This document shows positions 34,586 through 43,118 of a stretch of 64,000 nucleotides of DNA, piece after piece. The stretch covers positions 62,001 through 126,000 of the forward strand of contig JAJZXU010000026.1 of assembly GCA_021806235.1 (NCBI GenBank), in the 5' to 3' direction. The notes under the pieces are model-generated. The model did no database searches, was not told the DNA's origin, and was given only the letters and a program-made list of their open reading frames with translations. A program made the position numbers and the translations under genes. The stretch is from Thermoplasmata archaeon. Its GTDB lineage: Archaea > Thermoplasmatota > Thermoplasmata > Thermoplasmatales > Thermoplasmataceae. Every line of letters starts with the position of its first letter. Position 1 is the first letter of the stretch.

Positions 34586-35887
34586 TTATTTATCAAAAAG
34601 CTTATTATATACATTTCTATTTGAACTTATTATTTCTGTAGCAGTTCTATAAAACCCGGCTTTTGTATCAATTTTTCTTGCCAGATTTGATTCAACCGTT
34701 TTCCTTGCAACTATGGATGCAACCTCTGGAAACAGGTCAAGATCTGACATTGATGGGACTATATGGTCATATGACATATCCTTTACATAATCGGCTATGC
34801 CATATGATGCCGCAACCATTATACCAAAGTTTACGCCTTTAGATCTTGCATCCAGGACACCACGAAAAACTCCGGGAAAAACCATACTGTTATTTATCTG
34901 ATTCGGGAAATCGCTCCTACCGGTTGCAACAATTTTCGCTCCCGATTCTTTTGCATCATCCGGCCAGATTTCTGGCAGTGGATTAGCTAAAGCAAAAACT
35001 ATAGAATCATTATTCATTGATCTAACCCAGTCTTTTTTTATTGTGCCCGGTTCTGATTTTGATGCAGATATTATTATATCAGCACCCTTAAATGCATTCC
35101 CAATATCCCCTTTTATTCTCTCTTCATTGGTATCAAGGGCTATTTTATATTTCCATGGATTGTTCAGCATTAATGCATCTATATCCGGCCTTTCAGGTTC
35201 TATTATTCCCTTTGAGTCTATTACAATCATGTTTTTTTTATTGAAACCGGCAGCCTCAAATAAATATATTGCTGCCATATTCGCTGCACCTGCACCGTTA
35301 AAAACGATTTTAACATCCTCCTTTTTCTTATTTACGAGCCTTAATGAATTTATTATACCTGCCAGTGTTATTGAGGCAGTTCCCAACTGGTCATCATGCC
35401 ATACTGGTATATCCATAGACTTCTGTAATTTTTCCAGTAAGAAGAAGCATCTTGGTGATTCTATATCCTCTAAATTATAACCACCAAAGAACGGTGATAT
35501 AGCTTTTGCCGCTGTTATAAATTCATCATTATTTTTTACATTTAACGGTATAGGTATTGCATTTACACCACCTAAATAGTTGAATAATAATGCCTTTCCT
35601 TCCATTACGGGTATTGCGGCCTCAGGACCAACATTGCCTATTCCCAGAACCCTGGTACCATCTGTTAGTATTGCAACAGAGTTCCATTTCCCGGTTAACT
35701 CAAAAACCAGATCCTTATCTGCATATATCTTTTTTGAAACCGCTGCAATGCCGGGTGTATAAAGCATTGAAAAATCATCTAAACTATGTATAGGAACCTC
35801 TGGCACCGTTCTTATTTTACCCTTGTACTTTTTTGATATTTCTATAGCTTTTTCATTGAAATATTCTGTTCTTTCAGAATCTTTCAT
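34586..35887 (-). CDS. Malic enzyme (malate dehydrogenase, decarboxylating)
   Basis: Converts malate to pyruvate and CO2 with NAD(P)H production. The N-terminal motif MLYTPGIAAVSK and the following GLGNVG-type sequence (VLGIGNVGPEAAIPVMEGK) carry the active-site tyrosine and glutamates. PVWHDDQLGTASITLAG binds metal and substrate. The Rossmann motif is GAGAANMAA. The phosphotransacetylase domain seen in large bacterial forms is absent, and 433 residues is normal. I start at the ATG at 35887 (MKDSERTEYF); ATGs at 35893 and 35956 are also in frame, but the extra residues do not look conserved. It supplies pyruvate to the 2-oxoacid oxidoreductase. Confidence 0.92.
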   Translation of the reverse strand: MKDSERTEYFNEKAIEISKKYKGKIRTVPEVPIHSLDDFSMLYTPGIAAVSKKIYADKDLVFELTGKWNSVAILTDGTRVLGIGNVGPEAAIPVMEGKALLFNYLGGVNAIPIPLNVKNNDEFITAAKAISPFFGGYNLEDIESPRCFFLLEKLQKSMDIPVWHDDQLGTASITLAGIINSLRLVNKKKEDVKIVFNGAGAANMAAIYLFEAAGFNKKNMIVIDSKGIIEPERPDIDALMLNNPWKYKIALDTNEERIKGDIGNAFKGADIIISASKSEPGTIKKDWVRSMNNDSIVFALANPLPEIWPDDAKESGAKIVATGRSDFPNQINNSMVFPGVFRGVLDARSKGVNFGIMVAASYGIADYVKDMSYDHIVPSMSDLDLFPEVASIVARKTVESNLARKIDTKAGFYRTATEIISSNRNVYNKLFDK

Positions 35888-36116
35888 TATCATGCAAATT
35901 ATATTTAATATTATTATTAAAACTTTACGTATATTATTGTATTTTAATTTTAGCAATTGCCGATTTAGTTATATTTTTAAAATGATGAAATATAGCATTT
36001 TTATTTATTTTTGTAATGAATATAATAAATATCAACATTTTTTTATTATTACCGTTATAGATTATCATATATCGACTATATAGAAAAATATTTCACACAT
36101 TATTTTATTATGTCAT

Positions 36117-37007
36117 ATGAAGATATCTTTACAGATGGAAGGCAGGATAAAAAATATTGATAACAATATTCTGGAAAAATTAAAAAACATTGTAAATGTT
36201 GATATAGTTGAGGGATTTGATAAAAATGCTGAAATTGTGGTATTTGCAGGCATTCCGGTACCCGGTAAAAAAACTGTATTTATGCAGAGTTTATCCGCTG
36301 GCGTGGACCATATTGATTTTAGCAAAATAGATGGTAAAATTATAATATGCAGCAATGCTGATGCATACTCAGTACCTGTTGCGGAGCACGTTTTTGCACT
36401 TATATTATCGCATCTTAAAAAAATATGCAAATTCGATAGTGAAATAAAAAATAATATTTATAAAAGGGAATTTACTGGTTCATTATATGGCATGTCCGTA
36501 GGAATTCTGGGTTATGGTGGCATAGGTTCAGAGGTGGTAAGATTAGCAAAGGCATTTAATATGAAAACATACGGTTTCGGCAGAACCAGTAAAAAGGACA
36601 GAAATCTGGATTATTTTACAGAAGATCCGGATTATATCTATGAAAATTCAGATATAATTGTAATAACATTACCGCTAAATAAATACACGGTAAATTTTAT
36701 CAATAAAAATAGTTTAAATAAAATTAAGGGAAATACAATAGTAAACGTTGGCAGGTCAGAAATAGTAAACCATGATGACATGCTAAATTATTTAAATCAA
36801 AATAAAAATAAATTCTTTCTTACGGATGTATGGTGGAATGAACCGGAAATAAGGGACAAAATACCTGACAATGTTACTATAACACCCCATATAGCAGGCA
36901 TGGCAAATAATTATATGGAAATACCATTAATAATGGCATTTAATAATGTTAAAAATTATTTAAACGGCAAACCTGAAAATATCGCAAACAGAAACGATTA
37001 TCTATAA
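36117..37007 (+). CDS. D-isomer-specific 2-hydroxyacid dehydrogenase
   Basis: A 296-residue NAD(P)-binding oxidoreductase. The Rossmann motif is GILGYGGIGSEV, followed by the family NVGRSEIV segment, an acidic residue in NEPEIRD and the catalytic His in ITPHIAGM. The catalytic domain is shorter than in phosphoglycerate dehydrogenase and has no ACT domain, so it is not a serine-pathway enzyme of the long form. Substrate could be glyoxylate, hydroxypyruvate or another 2-oxoacid. It is a single gene after malic enzyme on the opposite strand. Confidence 0.87.
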   Translation: MKISLQMEGRIKNIDNNILEKLKNIVNVDIVEGFDKNAEIVVFAGIPVPGKKTVFMQSLSAGVDHIDFSKIDGKIIICSNADAYSVPVAEHVFALILSHLKKICKFDSEIKNNIYKREFTGSLYGMSVGILGYGGIGSEVVRLAKAFNMKTYGFGRTSKKDRNLDYFTEDPDYIYENSDIIVITLPLNKYTVNFINKNSLNKIKGNTIVNVGRSEIVNHDDMLNYLNQNKNKFFLTDVWWNEPEIRDKIPDNVTITPHIAGMANNYMEIPLIMAFNNVKNYLNGKPENIANRNDYL

Positions 37008-37010
37008 ATT

Positions 37011-37147
37011 TTAATACGTTTCAAAATCACTGCATTCCTTCAGGGGGGCATATTCATAATTTTTATCTGAATTTATAATTATATCAACCTCATTTATTGA
37101 TAGTTTAAAAATTCAAAAAGGGCATCAGCAACAGTATTTATATGCAT
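37011..37147 (-). pseudogene. Short frameshifted gene remnant
   Basis: On the minus strand an ATG at 37147 opens a frame of 17 residues (MHINTVADALFEFLNYQ) that stops at TAA. The adjacent frame continues with IFKLSINEVDIIINSDKN, then YEYAPLKECSDFETY to a stop at 37011. Joined through a single frameshift the two give about 40 to 45 ordinary-looking residues. This looks like a small gene, or the end of one, broken by a one-base indel. I recognise no family. A sequencing error is the alternative. Confidence 0.35.
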
Positions 37148-37255
37148 ATGTTCAATAAATTTTATACTTGCACTGGATTTGAAATAAAAATCAATGTATA
37201 GTATGGATAGTCTGGAATAACATAAGTATATATTTTAATATAATATACAGTAGCA

Positions 37256-38602
37256 GTGTTAAATTTGTCAACTTTCGAAAATATGAACATATCAGAAAAT
37301 ATGAAAAAATCTTTAAATTTAATGAATTTTAAAGAAACAACGGAAATACAGGAAAAAGCAATTCCTGTAATTATGGAATCAAAGGATGTTATTATAAAAT
37401 CAAAAACCGGTTCAGGTAAAACTGGTGCATATATGATACCTTTAATGAATTCCATAGAGAATGTTAAAGGGAAATATGTAAAGGCATTAATTGTGTTACC
37501 AACAAGAGAACTTGCATTACAGACCCACAGGGTTGCAGTAAGAATGGGTAAATTATCAAAATTAAAATCCATTACAGTATATGGTGGTGCTTCAATATCA
37601 AACCAGATAAGGGAAATACCCTCATCTGATATTGTTATAGGAACTCCAGGAAGATTGCTGGATTTAATTAATCAGGGATATTTAGATATTACAAATGTCA
37701 AATTTTTGGTTCTCGATGAAGCCGATCTGATGTTTGATATGGGATTTATCGATGATATTAAAAAAATTATAAAAATTCCGGTAAAAAAGCAGTCAGTAAT
37801 ACTGTCGGCAACAATACCAAGGGAAATAATGAACATAGCAAAAAAGTTTATGGAAAATCCGGAGTTTATAAGTGCCGGTGAAGAAGAGTCCATACCGTCA
37901 ACAATAAGGCATTTATATACTTATACTGAAAAATTTAATAAATTTTCAACATTATTATCATATATAAATACGTACAAATCAAAAAAAGCTATAATATTTG
38001 TAAAAACCCAGAGGTCAGGAGACCTGTTAAATAACATACTTTACAAATCAGGATTTAACAGCATCTTAATCCATGGTGGCATGAAACAGAATTCACGTGA
38101 AAGATCAATAGGCAATTTTAGAAATATTGATTCCGGGCTACTTGTGGCAACGAATGTTGCTGCCAGGGGGCTGGATATACCTGGAATAACGGACATAATA
38201 AACTTTGATGCACCGGAAACCATTGAAACATATACCCACAGGGTAGGTAGATCAGGCAGAATGGGAAGGGATGGAAGAGCAATGACCATTTTTGCTGAGG
38301 ATCAGGGAAATATAATATCATCATTACAGAGGAGAAAGGTCAAACTGGAAAAAATCGATGTAAATCTTGAGGAAAAATATACAGATATAAATTATGGCGA
38401 ATTAATAACCCGGTTTAATAGAGAGGAAAATAATAAAAGTAAAAACGGTAATGATAGAAGAAGAGATTTTAATGGTAGAGATAACAGGGGCCACAGAAGC
38501 GAAAGCTATAGAAATGGCAATCATGGGAACTATAGAAGAAATACCGGGAAAAACTCAGGTCCAGACAATCACAGAAGAAATAGAAGATCATACTCAGATT
38601 AA
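37256..38602 (+). CDS. DEAD-box RNA helicase
   Basis: ATP-dependent RNA helicase. Motifs in order are the Q-motif (TTEIQEKAIPVI), Walker A SKTGSGKTG, PTRELALQ, GTPGRLLD, DEAD, SAT, ARGLD and HRVGRSGRMGRDG. The 60-residue C-terminal tail is rich in Arg, Asn, Gly and Ser, a flexible RNA-binding extension. The frame starts with GTG at 37256; a TTG at 37265 (giving MSTFENM) lies 27 bases after the centre of the TATA-like stretch at 37230-37248 and may be the true leaderless start. A nine-T run follows the gene. It may help mRNA turnover or ribosome assembly. Confidence 0.93.
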   Translation: MLNLSTFENMNISENMKKSLNLMNFKETTEIQEKAIPVIMESKDVIIKSKTGSGKTGAYMIPLMNSIENVKGKYVKALIVLPTRELALQTHRVAVRMGKLSKLKSITVYGGASISNQIREIPSSDIVIGTPGRLLDLINQGYLDITNVKFLVLDEADLMFDMGFIDDIKKIIKIPVKKQSVILSATIPREIMNIAKKFMENPEFISAGEEESIPSTIRHLYTYTEKFNKFSTLLSYINTYKSKKAIIFVKTQRSGDLLNNILYKSGFNSILIHGGMKQNSRERSIGNFRNIDSGLLVATNVAARGLDIPGITDIINFDAPETIETYTHRVGRSGRMGRDGRAMTIFAEDQGNIISSLQRRKVKLEKIDVNLEEKYTDINYGELITRFNREENNKSKNGNDRRRDFNGRDNRGHRSESYRNGNHGNYRRNTGKNSGPDNHRRNRRSYSD

Positions 38603-38610
38603 TAATGATA

Positions 38611-38619
38611 TTTTTTTTT
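38611..38619 (+). terminator. Poly-T terminator after the DEAD-box helicase
   Basis: Nine consecutive T residues occur about ten bases after the helicase stop codon. A long U-tract is enough for termination in many archaea. No hairpin precedes it. Confidence 0.45.
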
Positions 38620-38794
38620 GATAATTTCCTGTAGATATATTTATATATTATAAATTTTCATTAAAATATTTTTGTTAGAATAATACTTTTAATTTATATT
38701 ATTTCTCTTGCCATAACTTATTTTATACAGATATATACTTATTATAAAATTAAAAAGTATATATCCATTAAATTATTTCCGGATTCACTTTAAT

Positions 38795-39676
38795 ATGATA
38801 TATGATATTATATTTATACCGGCGATTACGTTAATTATATGGACGATTTCAAATTCAATGATAAAGAATCTGGCATCAAAAATAAATACAAACGATGTAT
38901 CCATGATAGTGGTTGGTGCAGGAATAATCCCCATGATGATAGGCATTATGATTAATCCAGTACATGGCGTATCACCATCTATACTGCTTTTATCATCAAT
39001 TTCTGGTATTCTATTAGGCCTGGGCTACATACTTTTCTATAAATCATTAAAATCAGAAAACCTTGGAAATGCAGGTGTAACAATAAATATACAGCAGATA
39101 GTTGTAATCGTATTCGGTTTATTTGTTTTAAAGGAAAATGTAACATCATTTGCATTGCCTGGAATATTGCTAATAATTTTTGGGTCAATACTGGCAACGG
39201 TTAGAAAGGGGTTTAGGGTAAATAAAATTTTAATAATAGCTGCAGCAGCAAATATAATCTGGGGCGTATATTATATTCCATTAACATTTGCAATATTATC
39301 ACTGCATGCATCACCTGTACCATTATTATTAGCAAGAATAATGGGCTTTTTCTCTGTACTTTTATTATTTAATTTCCCATCAATATTAAGGAGAATAAGG
39401 TCGAGGATAAAAATAGAAAATGTTAGGGGTGCAAAAATAGCATCAGCATTAATATTTTCATCCATAATAGCGGGATTGCTCGATGGAGCAGGAAATGTAT
39501 TATATGCCCTGTCAATACAGGATGGCATAATAATAATTGCAGGTTCAATGATAGCATTACTGCCGGTAACACTGGCATTAACAGGTAAATTTATTTTCCA
39601 TGAAAAATTGACATCAATGCAGTATTCTGGAATATTATTATCCGTAACAGGTGCAGTGCTAATAGCAATTTTATAA
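38795..39676 (+). CDS. DMT-superfamily (EamA) transporter
   Basis: A 293-residue protein with about ten hydrophobic segments in two EamA-like halves. The first half ends with ENVTSFALPGILLIIFGSIL and the second with EKLTSMQYSGILLSVTGAVL, the typical repeat ending of the DMT family. It is distant from the transporter at 12774, so it need not share a substrate. It is monocistronic with a TATA-like box before the start. Confidence 0.85.
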   Translation: MIYDIIFIPAITLIIWTISNSMIKNLASKINTNDVSMIVVGAGIIPMMIGIMINPVHGVSPSILLLSSISGILLGLGYILFYKSLKSENLGNAGVTINIQQIVVIVFGLFVLKENVTSFALPGILLIIFGSILATVRKGFRVNKILIIAAAANIIWGVYYIPLTFAILSLHASPVPLLLARIMGFFSVLLLFNFPSILRRIRSRIKIENVRGAKIASALIFSSIIAGLLDGAGNVLYALSIQDGIIIIAGSMIALLPVTLALTGKFIFHEKLTSMQYSGILLSVTGAVLIAIL

Positions 39677-39679
39677 AAT

Positions 39680-40003
39680 TTAGTAAATGGATTTTTCAGG
39701 CTCCCTTTCGATGTTTACATCAATGTAGTGTATCTCTCTCCATGAAAAACTTTTCTTTATGATATTATCATTATCGCTGTAAATTCCAGAAAAGAATAGA
39801 TTGCCCTTCTCATTATATTTTATGGATAATAGTTTTACATTATCGAATTTTTTATTATCGGAATAAACGTTCACGGTATAATTATATAAAAAAGCATATG
39901 CCAGTGACATTTTAATATCCTCTTTTTCCATCACATCCGATGGCACTGATTCCACAAGCCTGCCATCCTTGAATGATATTAATGTTATTATCATTTCAGT
40001 CAA
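39680..40003 (-). CDS. Hypothetical small protein
   Basis: A 107-residue protein with alternating strands and a mid-length helix (EDIKMSLAYAFLYNYTVNVY). It has no signal peptide, no membrane segment and no cysteine. It ends with a charged EREPEKSIY. I do not recognise it. The start could be the first ATG at 40003 or the fourth codon. It converges with the DMT transporter gene across three bases and lies downstream of an aldo/keto reductase gene on the same strand. Confidence 0.55.
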   Translation of the reverse strand: MTEMIITLISFKDGRLVESVPSDVMEKEDIKMSLAYAFLYNYTVNVYSDNKKFDNVKLLSIKYNEKGNLFFSGIYSDNDNIIKKSFSWREIHYIDVNIEREPEKSIY

Positions 40004-40036
40004 TTATAGTATCAAATACATTTATATATACTTATT

Positions 40037-40885
40037 TTAAGATTTAATGCTATCAATAATTTTTAATTGACGGTCATTCAAAATAATATCAGAATACTTT
40101 ATATTCTGTAAAACATGCTCTTTATTTGAAGCCCTGGGTATAGCAAAGACATTATCATTTTTACTGATTAAATATGACAGTGCAATATTGGCATTGGGTA
40201 TATCCTTAATATCTTTACGTATCTCATCGAAATATTTATTATAATCATCCTTTGTAACCTCCCCATGGCTCAATGGAAAATATGGCAGTACAGCTATATT
40301 ATTTTCCCTGCAATATTTCATTATGCCATTATTTTCTATATTCCTGTGAAATATGTTATAATTCAACTGAACAGATGTTAATCTATGTTTTGATAGAATA
40401 TTATTTGAATCTTTTATCATTTTTAAGGAAAAATTACTGACACCTATATTATTTATTTTTCCCTCATCCATAAGCTTTTCCATTGTTTTAAATGTTTTTT
40501 TAAGATCAACAAACGGGCTCGGAAAATGGATCTGATATAAATCAACATACCCCGTATTTAATTTTTTTAAACTTCTGTTAAGTGCTTTTTCCAGTGAATG
40601 TGGTGATAAATGTGTTGGAAATACCTTTGTTGCTATAAACAGATTATCCCTTTTAAAATCCTTTATTGCTTCTCCAATGATCTTTTCAGTATTATATAAT
40701 TCTGCAGTATCAATTAAATTTATGCCATTTTCTATCCCGGTTTTTATTGCCTCTATTTTTGTATCCTTTTTCGAATAAATTCCAAAATACGTTTTGAATA
40801 TCCAGTTCATATCATAATATGTGCCCATACCTATTGCAGAGCATTTAAATCCTGAATTGCCTAAGTATCTATAAATCATATTCAA
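40037..40885 (-). CDS. Aldo/keto reductase
   Basis: The 282-residue TIM-barrel oxidoreductase resembles the reductase at 22083-22895. The catalytic Asp and Tyr are in LIDTAELYNTEKI, Lys in ATKVFPTHL and His in QIHFPSP. The cofactor loop AIPRASNKEHV is near the C-terminus. The loop after the first strand differs (YDMNWIFKTYFGIY), so the substrate may differ. It starts 33 bases from the end of the small hypothetical gene and may share its transcript. Confidence 0.87.
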   Translation of the reverse strand: MNMIYRYLGNSGFKCSAIGMGTYYDMNWIFKTYFGIYSKKDTKIEAIKTGIENGINLIDTAELYNTEKIIGEAIKDFKRDNLFIATKVFPTHLSPHSLEKALNRSLKKLNTGYVDLYQIHFPSPFVDLKKTFKTMEKLMDEGKINNIGVSNFSLKMIKDSNNILSKHRLTSVQLNYNIFHRNIENNGIMKYCRENNIAVLPYFPLSHGEVTKDDYNKYFDEIRKDIKDIPNANIALSYLISKNDNVFAIPRASNKEHVLQNIKYSDIILNDRQLKIIDSIKS

Positions 40886-40923
40886 TAATACCTATTTTAT
40901 ATTTAAATTATCATATACAATAA

Positions 40924-41073
40924 TTATTCAATATTTTTATTTTTGCTGTATAAAAACCGTGGATAATAACAAATATTTAATTTTATGAAAGAATAAATTA
41001 TAATTAACTGGAAAAGGTTTATTGATTCATATTTTCCTTCTATTTCGTCAACATCGATTTTATAACTTTTCAC
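40924..41073 (-). pseudogene. Short possible gene or remnant beside sucC
   Basis: A 49-residue frame starts with GTG at 41073 (VKSYKIDVDEIEGKYESINL) and continues as a hydrophobic, less plausible stretch to a stop at 40924. The first 20 residues look like real coding sequence; the rest looks like AT-rich read-through. It may be the head of a decayed gene diverging from sucC, or chance. No ribosome-binding site is convincing. Confidence 0.25.
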
Positions 41074-41120
41074 CTGAAAAATAATATTAAATATATTAGA
41101 ATAATAATATAACGGTAACT

Positions 41121-42221
41121 ATGAATTTATACGAATATATGGGTAAGGAAATCTTTAAGAAATATGGTATACCGGTACCCGGTGGCTATGTAATTGATAA
41201 TGTAAATGAACTGAAGAAATATGAGGAGCCAGTTGCAATAAAATCACAGATTTTATCAGGCAAAAGGGGAAAAGCCGGTGGCATTAAGTTCGCTAAAAGC
41301 AATGATGAATTAGTTAATTATTCGAAGGAATTATTAAGTTCAAAAATAAATAATTTAACTGTAAATAAATTATTGATAGAAAGGATGATAAACATTAAAA
41401 AGGAAATATATCTAAGCATAACCCTGGACAGATCCTCAAAGGAACCAATAATAATAATGTCCAGCGAAGGTGGCATGGATATTGAAAGTGTTCCTGAAGA
41501 TAAAATATATAAGATATACATAGACCCGTTAATAGGCTATTCAGATTATATTGCGAGGGAGGCACTGGCTTATCTATCAGTAGAGAATAAAAAACAGTTC
41601 TCCAGCCTTTTAAGGTCATTGTATAACGCATTTGTAAATGAGGATGCCATGTTAATGGAAATAAACCCCCTGATTATAGATAATGATAATAATATAATAG
41701 CCGGTGATTCAAAGGTAATTATCGATGATAATTCACTGTTCAGGCATGATGAGTATAAGATAAAGGATACAGATAAAACTGAATTAGAAAATGAGGCGGC
41801 AAATAAAAGTTTTACATTTATAGAGATGGGTGGCAACATTGGCGTAATAGCGAATGGTGCCGGATTAACAATGGCTACACTGGATGCCCTAACATTACAC
41901 AAATTGAAGCCAAGAAATTTCCTTGATTTAGGCGGTACTGACGATATAGAGATTGTTGAGGATGCATTTTCCTTTGTTTTGAAGGCCAAACCAGAAATAA
42001 TATTTGTAAATATATTCGGTGGTGTTACAAAGGCAGATACAGTGGCAAACGGAATAGTGTCATCAAAAAATAAATTCAACATTAAACAGAATATAATAGT
42101 AAGGTTAAGTGGCATCCACGAGGAAGAGGGTCGAAAAATACTATTAAATAATGGAATAAAGGCCTTTCCGGACATGAATGATGCAATAAAGGCAATATCA
42201 AAAATTTATGAGGTGAATTAA
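41121..42221 (+). CDS. sucC: Succinyl-CoA synthetase, beta subunit
   Basis: ATP-grasp subunit of the enzyme that makes ATP or GTP from succinyl-CoA. The N-terminus MNLYEYMGKEIFKKYGIPVP is the family signature, and the ATP-grasp core includes KSQILSGKRGKAGG and LMEINPLII. The carboxyligase domain has NGAGLTMATLDAL and FLDLGG. At 366 residues it is slightly shorter than bacterial SucC. The alpha gene starts one base after its stop codon with a perfect ribosome-binding site (GAGGTGAAT at 42210-42218). It is a citric acid cycle gene. Confidence 0.94.
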   Translation: MNLYEYMGKEIFKKYGIPVPGGYVIDNVNELKKYEEPVAIKSQILSGKRGKAGGIKFAKSNDELVNYSKELLSSKINNLTVNKLLIERMINIKKEIYLSITLDRSSKEPIIIMSSEGGMDIESVPEDKIYKIYIDPLIGYSDYIAREALAYLSVENKKQFSSLLRSLYNAFVNEDAMLMEINPLIIDNDNNIIAGDSKVIIDDNSLFRHDEYKIKDTDKTELENEAANKSFTFIEMGGNIGVIANGAGLTMATLDALTLHKLKPRNFLDLGGTDDIEIVEDAFSFVLKAKPEIIFVNIFGGVTKADTVANGIVSSKNKFNIKQNIIVRLSGIHEEEGRKILLNNGIKAFPDMNDAIKAISKIYEVN

Positions 42222-43079
42222 ATGGTTATAATAAATAAAAATACAAATGTAATAGTCCAGGGAATAACAGGCCATCAAGGTGCCTTCCATTCCGGTGAAA
42301 TGATCAAATTTGGTACTAAGGTTGTTGCTGGAGTTTCTCCAGGAAAGGGAAACACGGAAATAAATCATGTTAAGGTGTTTAATACAGTCAGTGAAACTTT
42401 GGGTTATGAACCATATGCATCAATGATTTCCGTACCTGCACCGTATGTAAAGGATGCAGCCTTAGAGGCAATAGACAACGGCATAAAATTAATATACATA
42501 TTAACAGAACATGTACCTGTGCATGATACAATGGAAATAGCACACCAGGCAAGGAGAAAAAATGTTATGTTAATTGGCCCAAACAGTCCGGGAATTACAG
42601 TTGTGAACGAATCAAAAATAGGGATAATGCCCAATCATATATTTAAAAAGGGGAATGTTGCTATAGCCTCAAGAAGCGGTACATTAACATATGAAATAGT
42701 TAAAGCCGTTACAGATTCCGGTTTCGGTGAAACCACTGTGGTGGGCCTTGGTGGAGATCCAATAATAGGGACAACCTTTTCGGATATAATAAAAATATAT
42801 AATGAGGATGAGCAGACAAAACAGATAGTCCTTGTTGGAGAAATCGGTGGGGGCGAGGAAGAAAAGGCTGCGGCATATATTAAAAAATATGTGAAAAAGC
42901 CTGTTGTAGGCTATATAACTGGAAGAAGTGCGCCACCTGGAAAAAGAATGGGACATGCGGGCGCGATAATAGAAAAAGGTGTCGGAACTGCAGAATCAAA
43001 AATAAACGCATTTAAAGATGCAGGAATAAAGGTTGCGGACTATCCAGATGACATACCAGGACTTTTGCAGAAATTATAA
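42222..43079 (+). CDS. sucD: Succinyl-CoA synthetase, alpha subunit
   Basis: CoA-binding and phosphohistidine-bearing subunit. VQGITGHQGAFHSGEMIKFG is the CoA-binding Rossmann start, and GPNSPG is the family loop. His245 in KRMGHAGAIIEKG is the phosphorylated histidine. The C-terminal ligase domain ends near residue 285, a normal length. Translation coupling with sucC is clear from the one-base gap. The nucleotide used (ATP or GTP) cannot be read. Confidence 0.94.
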   Translation: MVIINKNTNVIVQGITGHQGAFHSGEMIKFGTKVVAGVSPGKGNTEINHVKVFNTVSETLGYEPYASMISVPAPYVKDAALEAIDNGIKLIYILTEHVPVHDTMEIAHQARRKNVMLIGPNSPGITVVNESKIGIMPNHIFKKGNVAIASRSGTLTYEIVKAVTDSGFGETTVVGLGGDPIIGTTFSDIIKIYNEDEQTKQIVLVGEIGGGEEEKAAAYIKKYVKKPVVGYITGRSAPPGKRMGHAGAIIEKGVGTAESKINAFKDAGIKVADYPDDIPGLLQKL

Positions 43080-43118
43080 AAATATAAAATTTTAATAATA
43101 TTTTTGTATTATTAAATT

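Noticed and set aside
36010-36116. Long A/T-rich frames around the malic enzyme start region.
   Set aside because: They are antisense or leader sequence with no family-like residues; the real start of malic enzyme is set at 35887.
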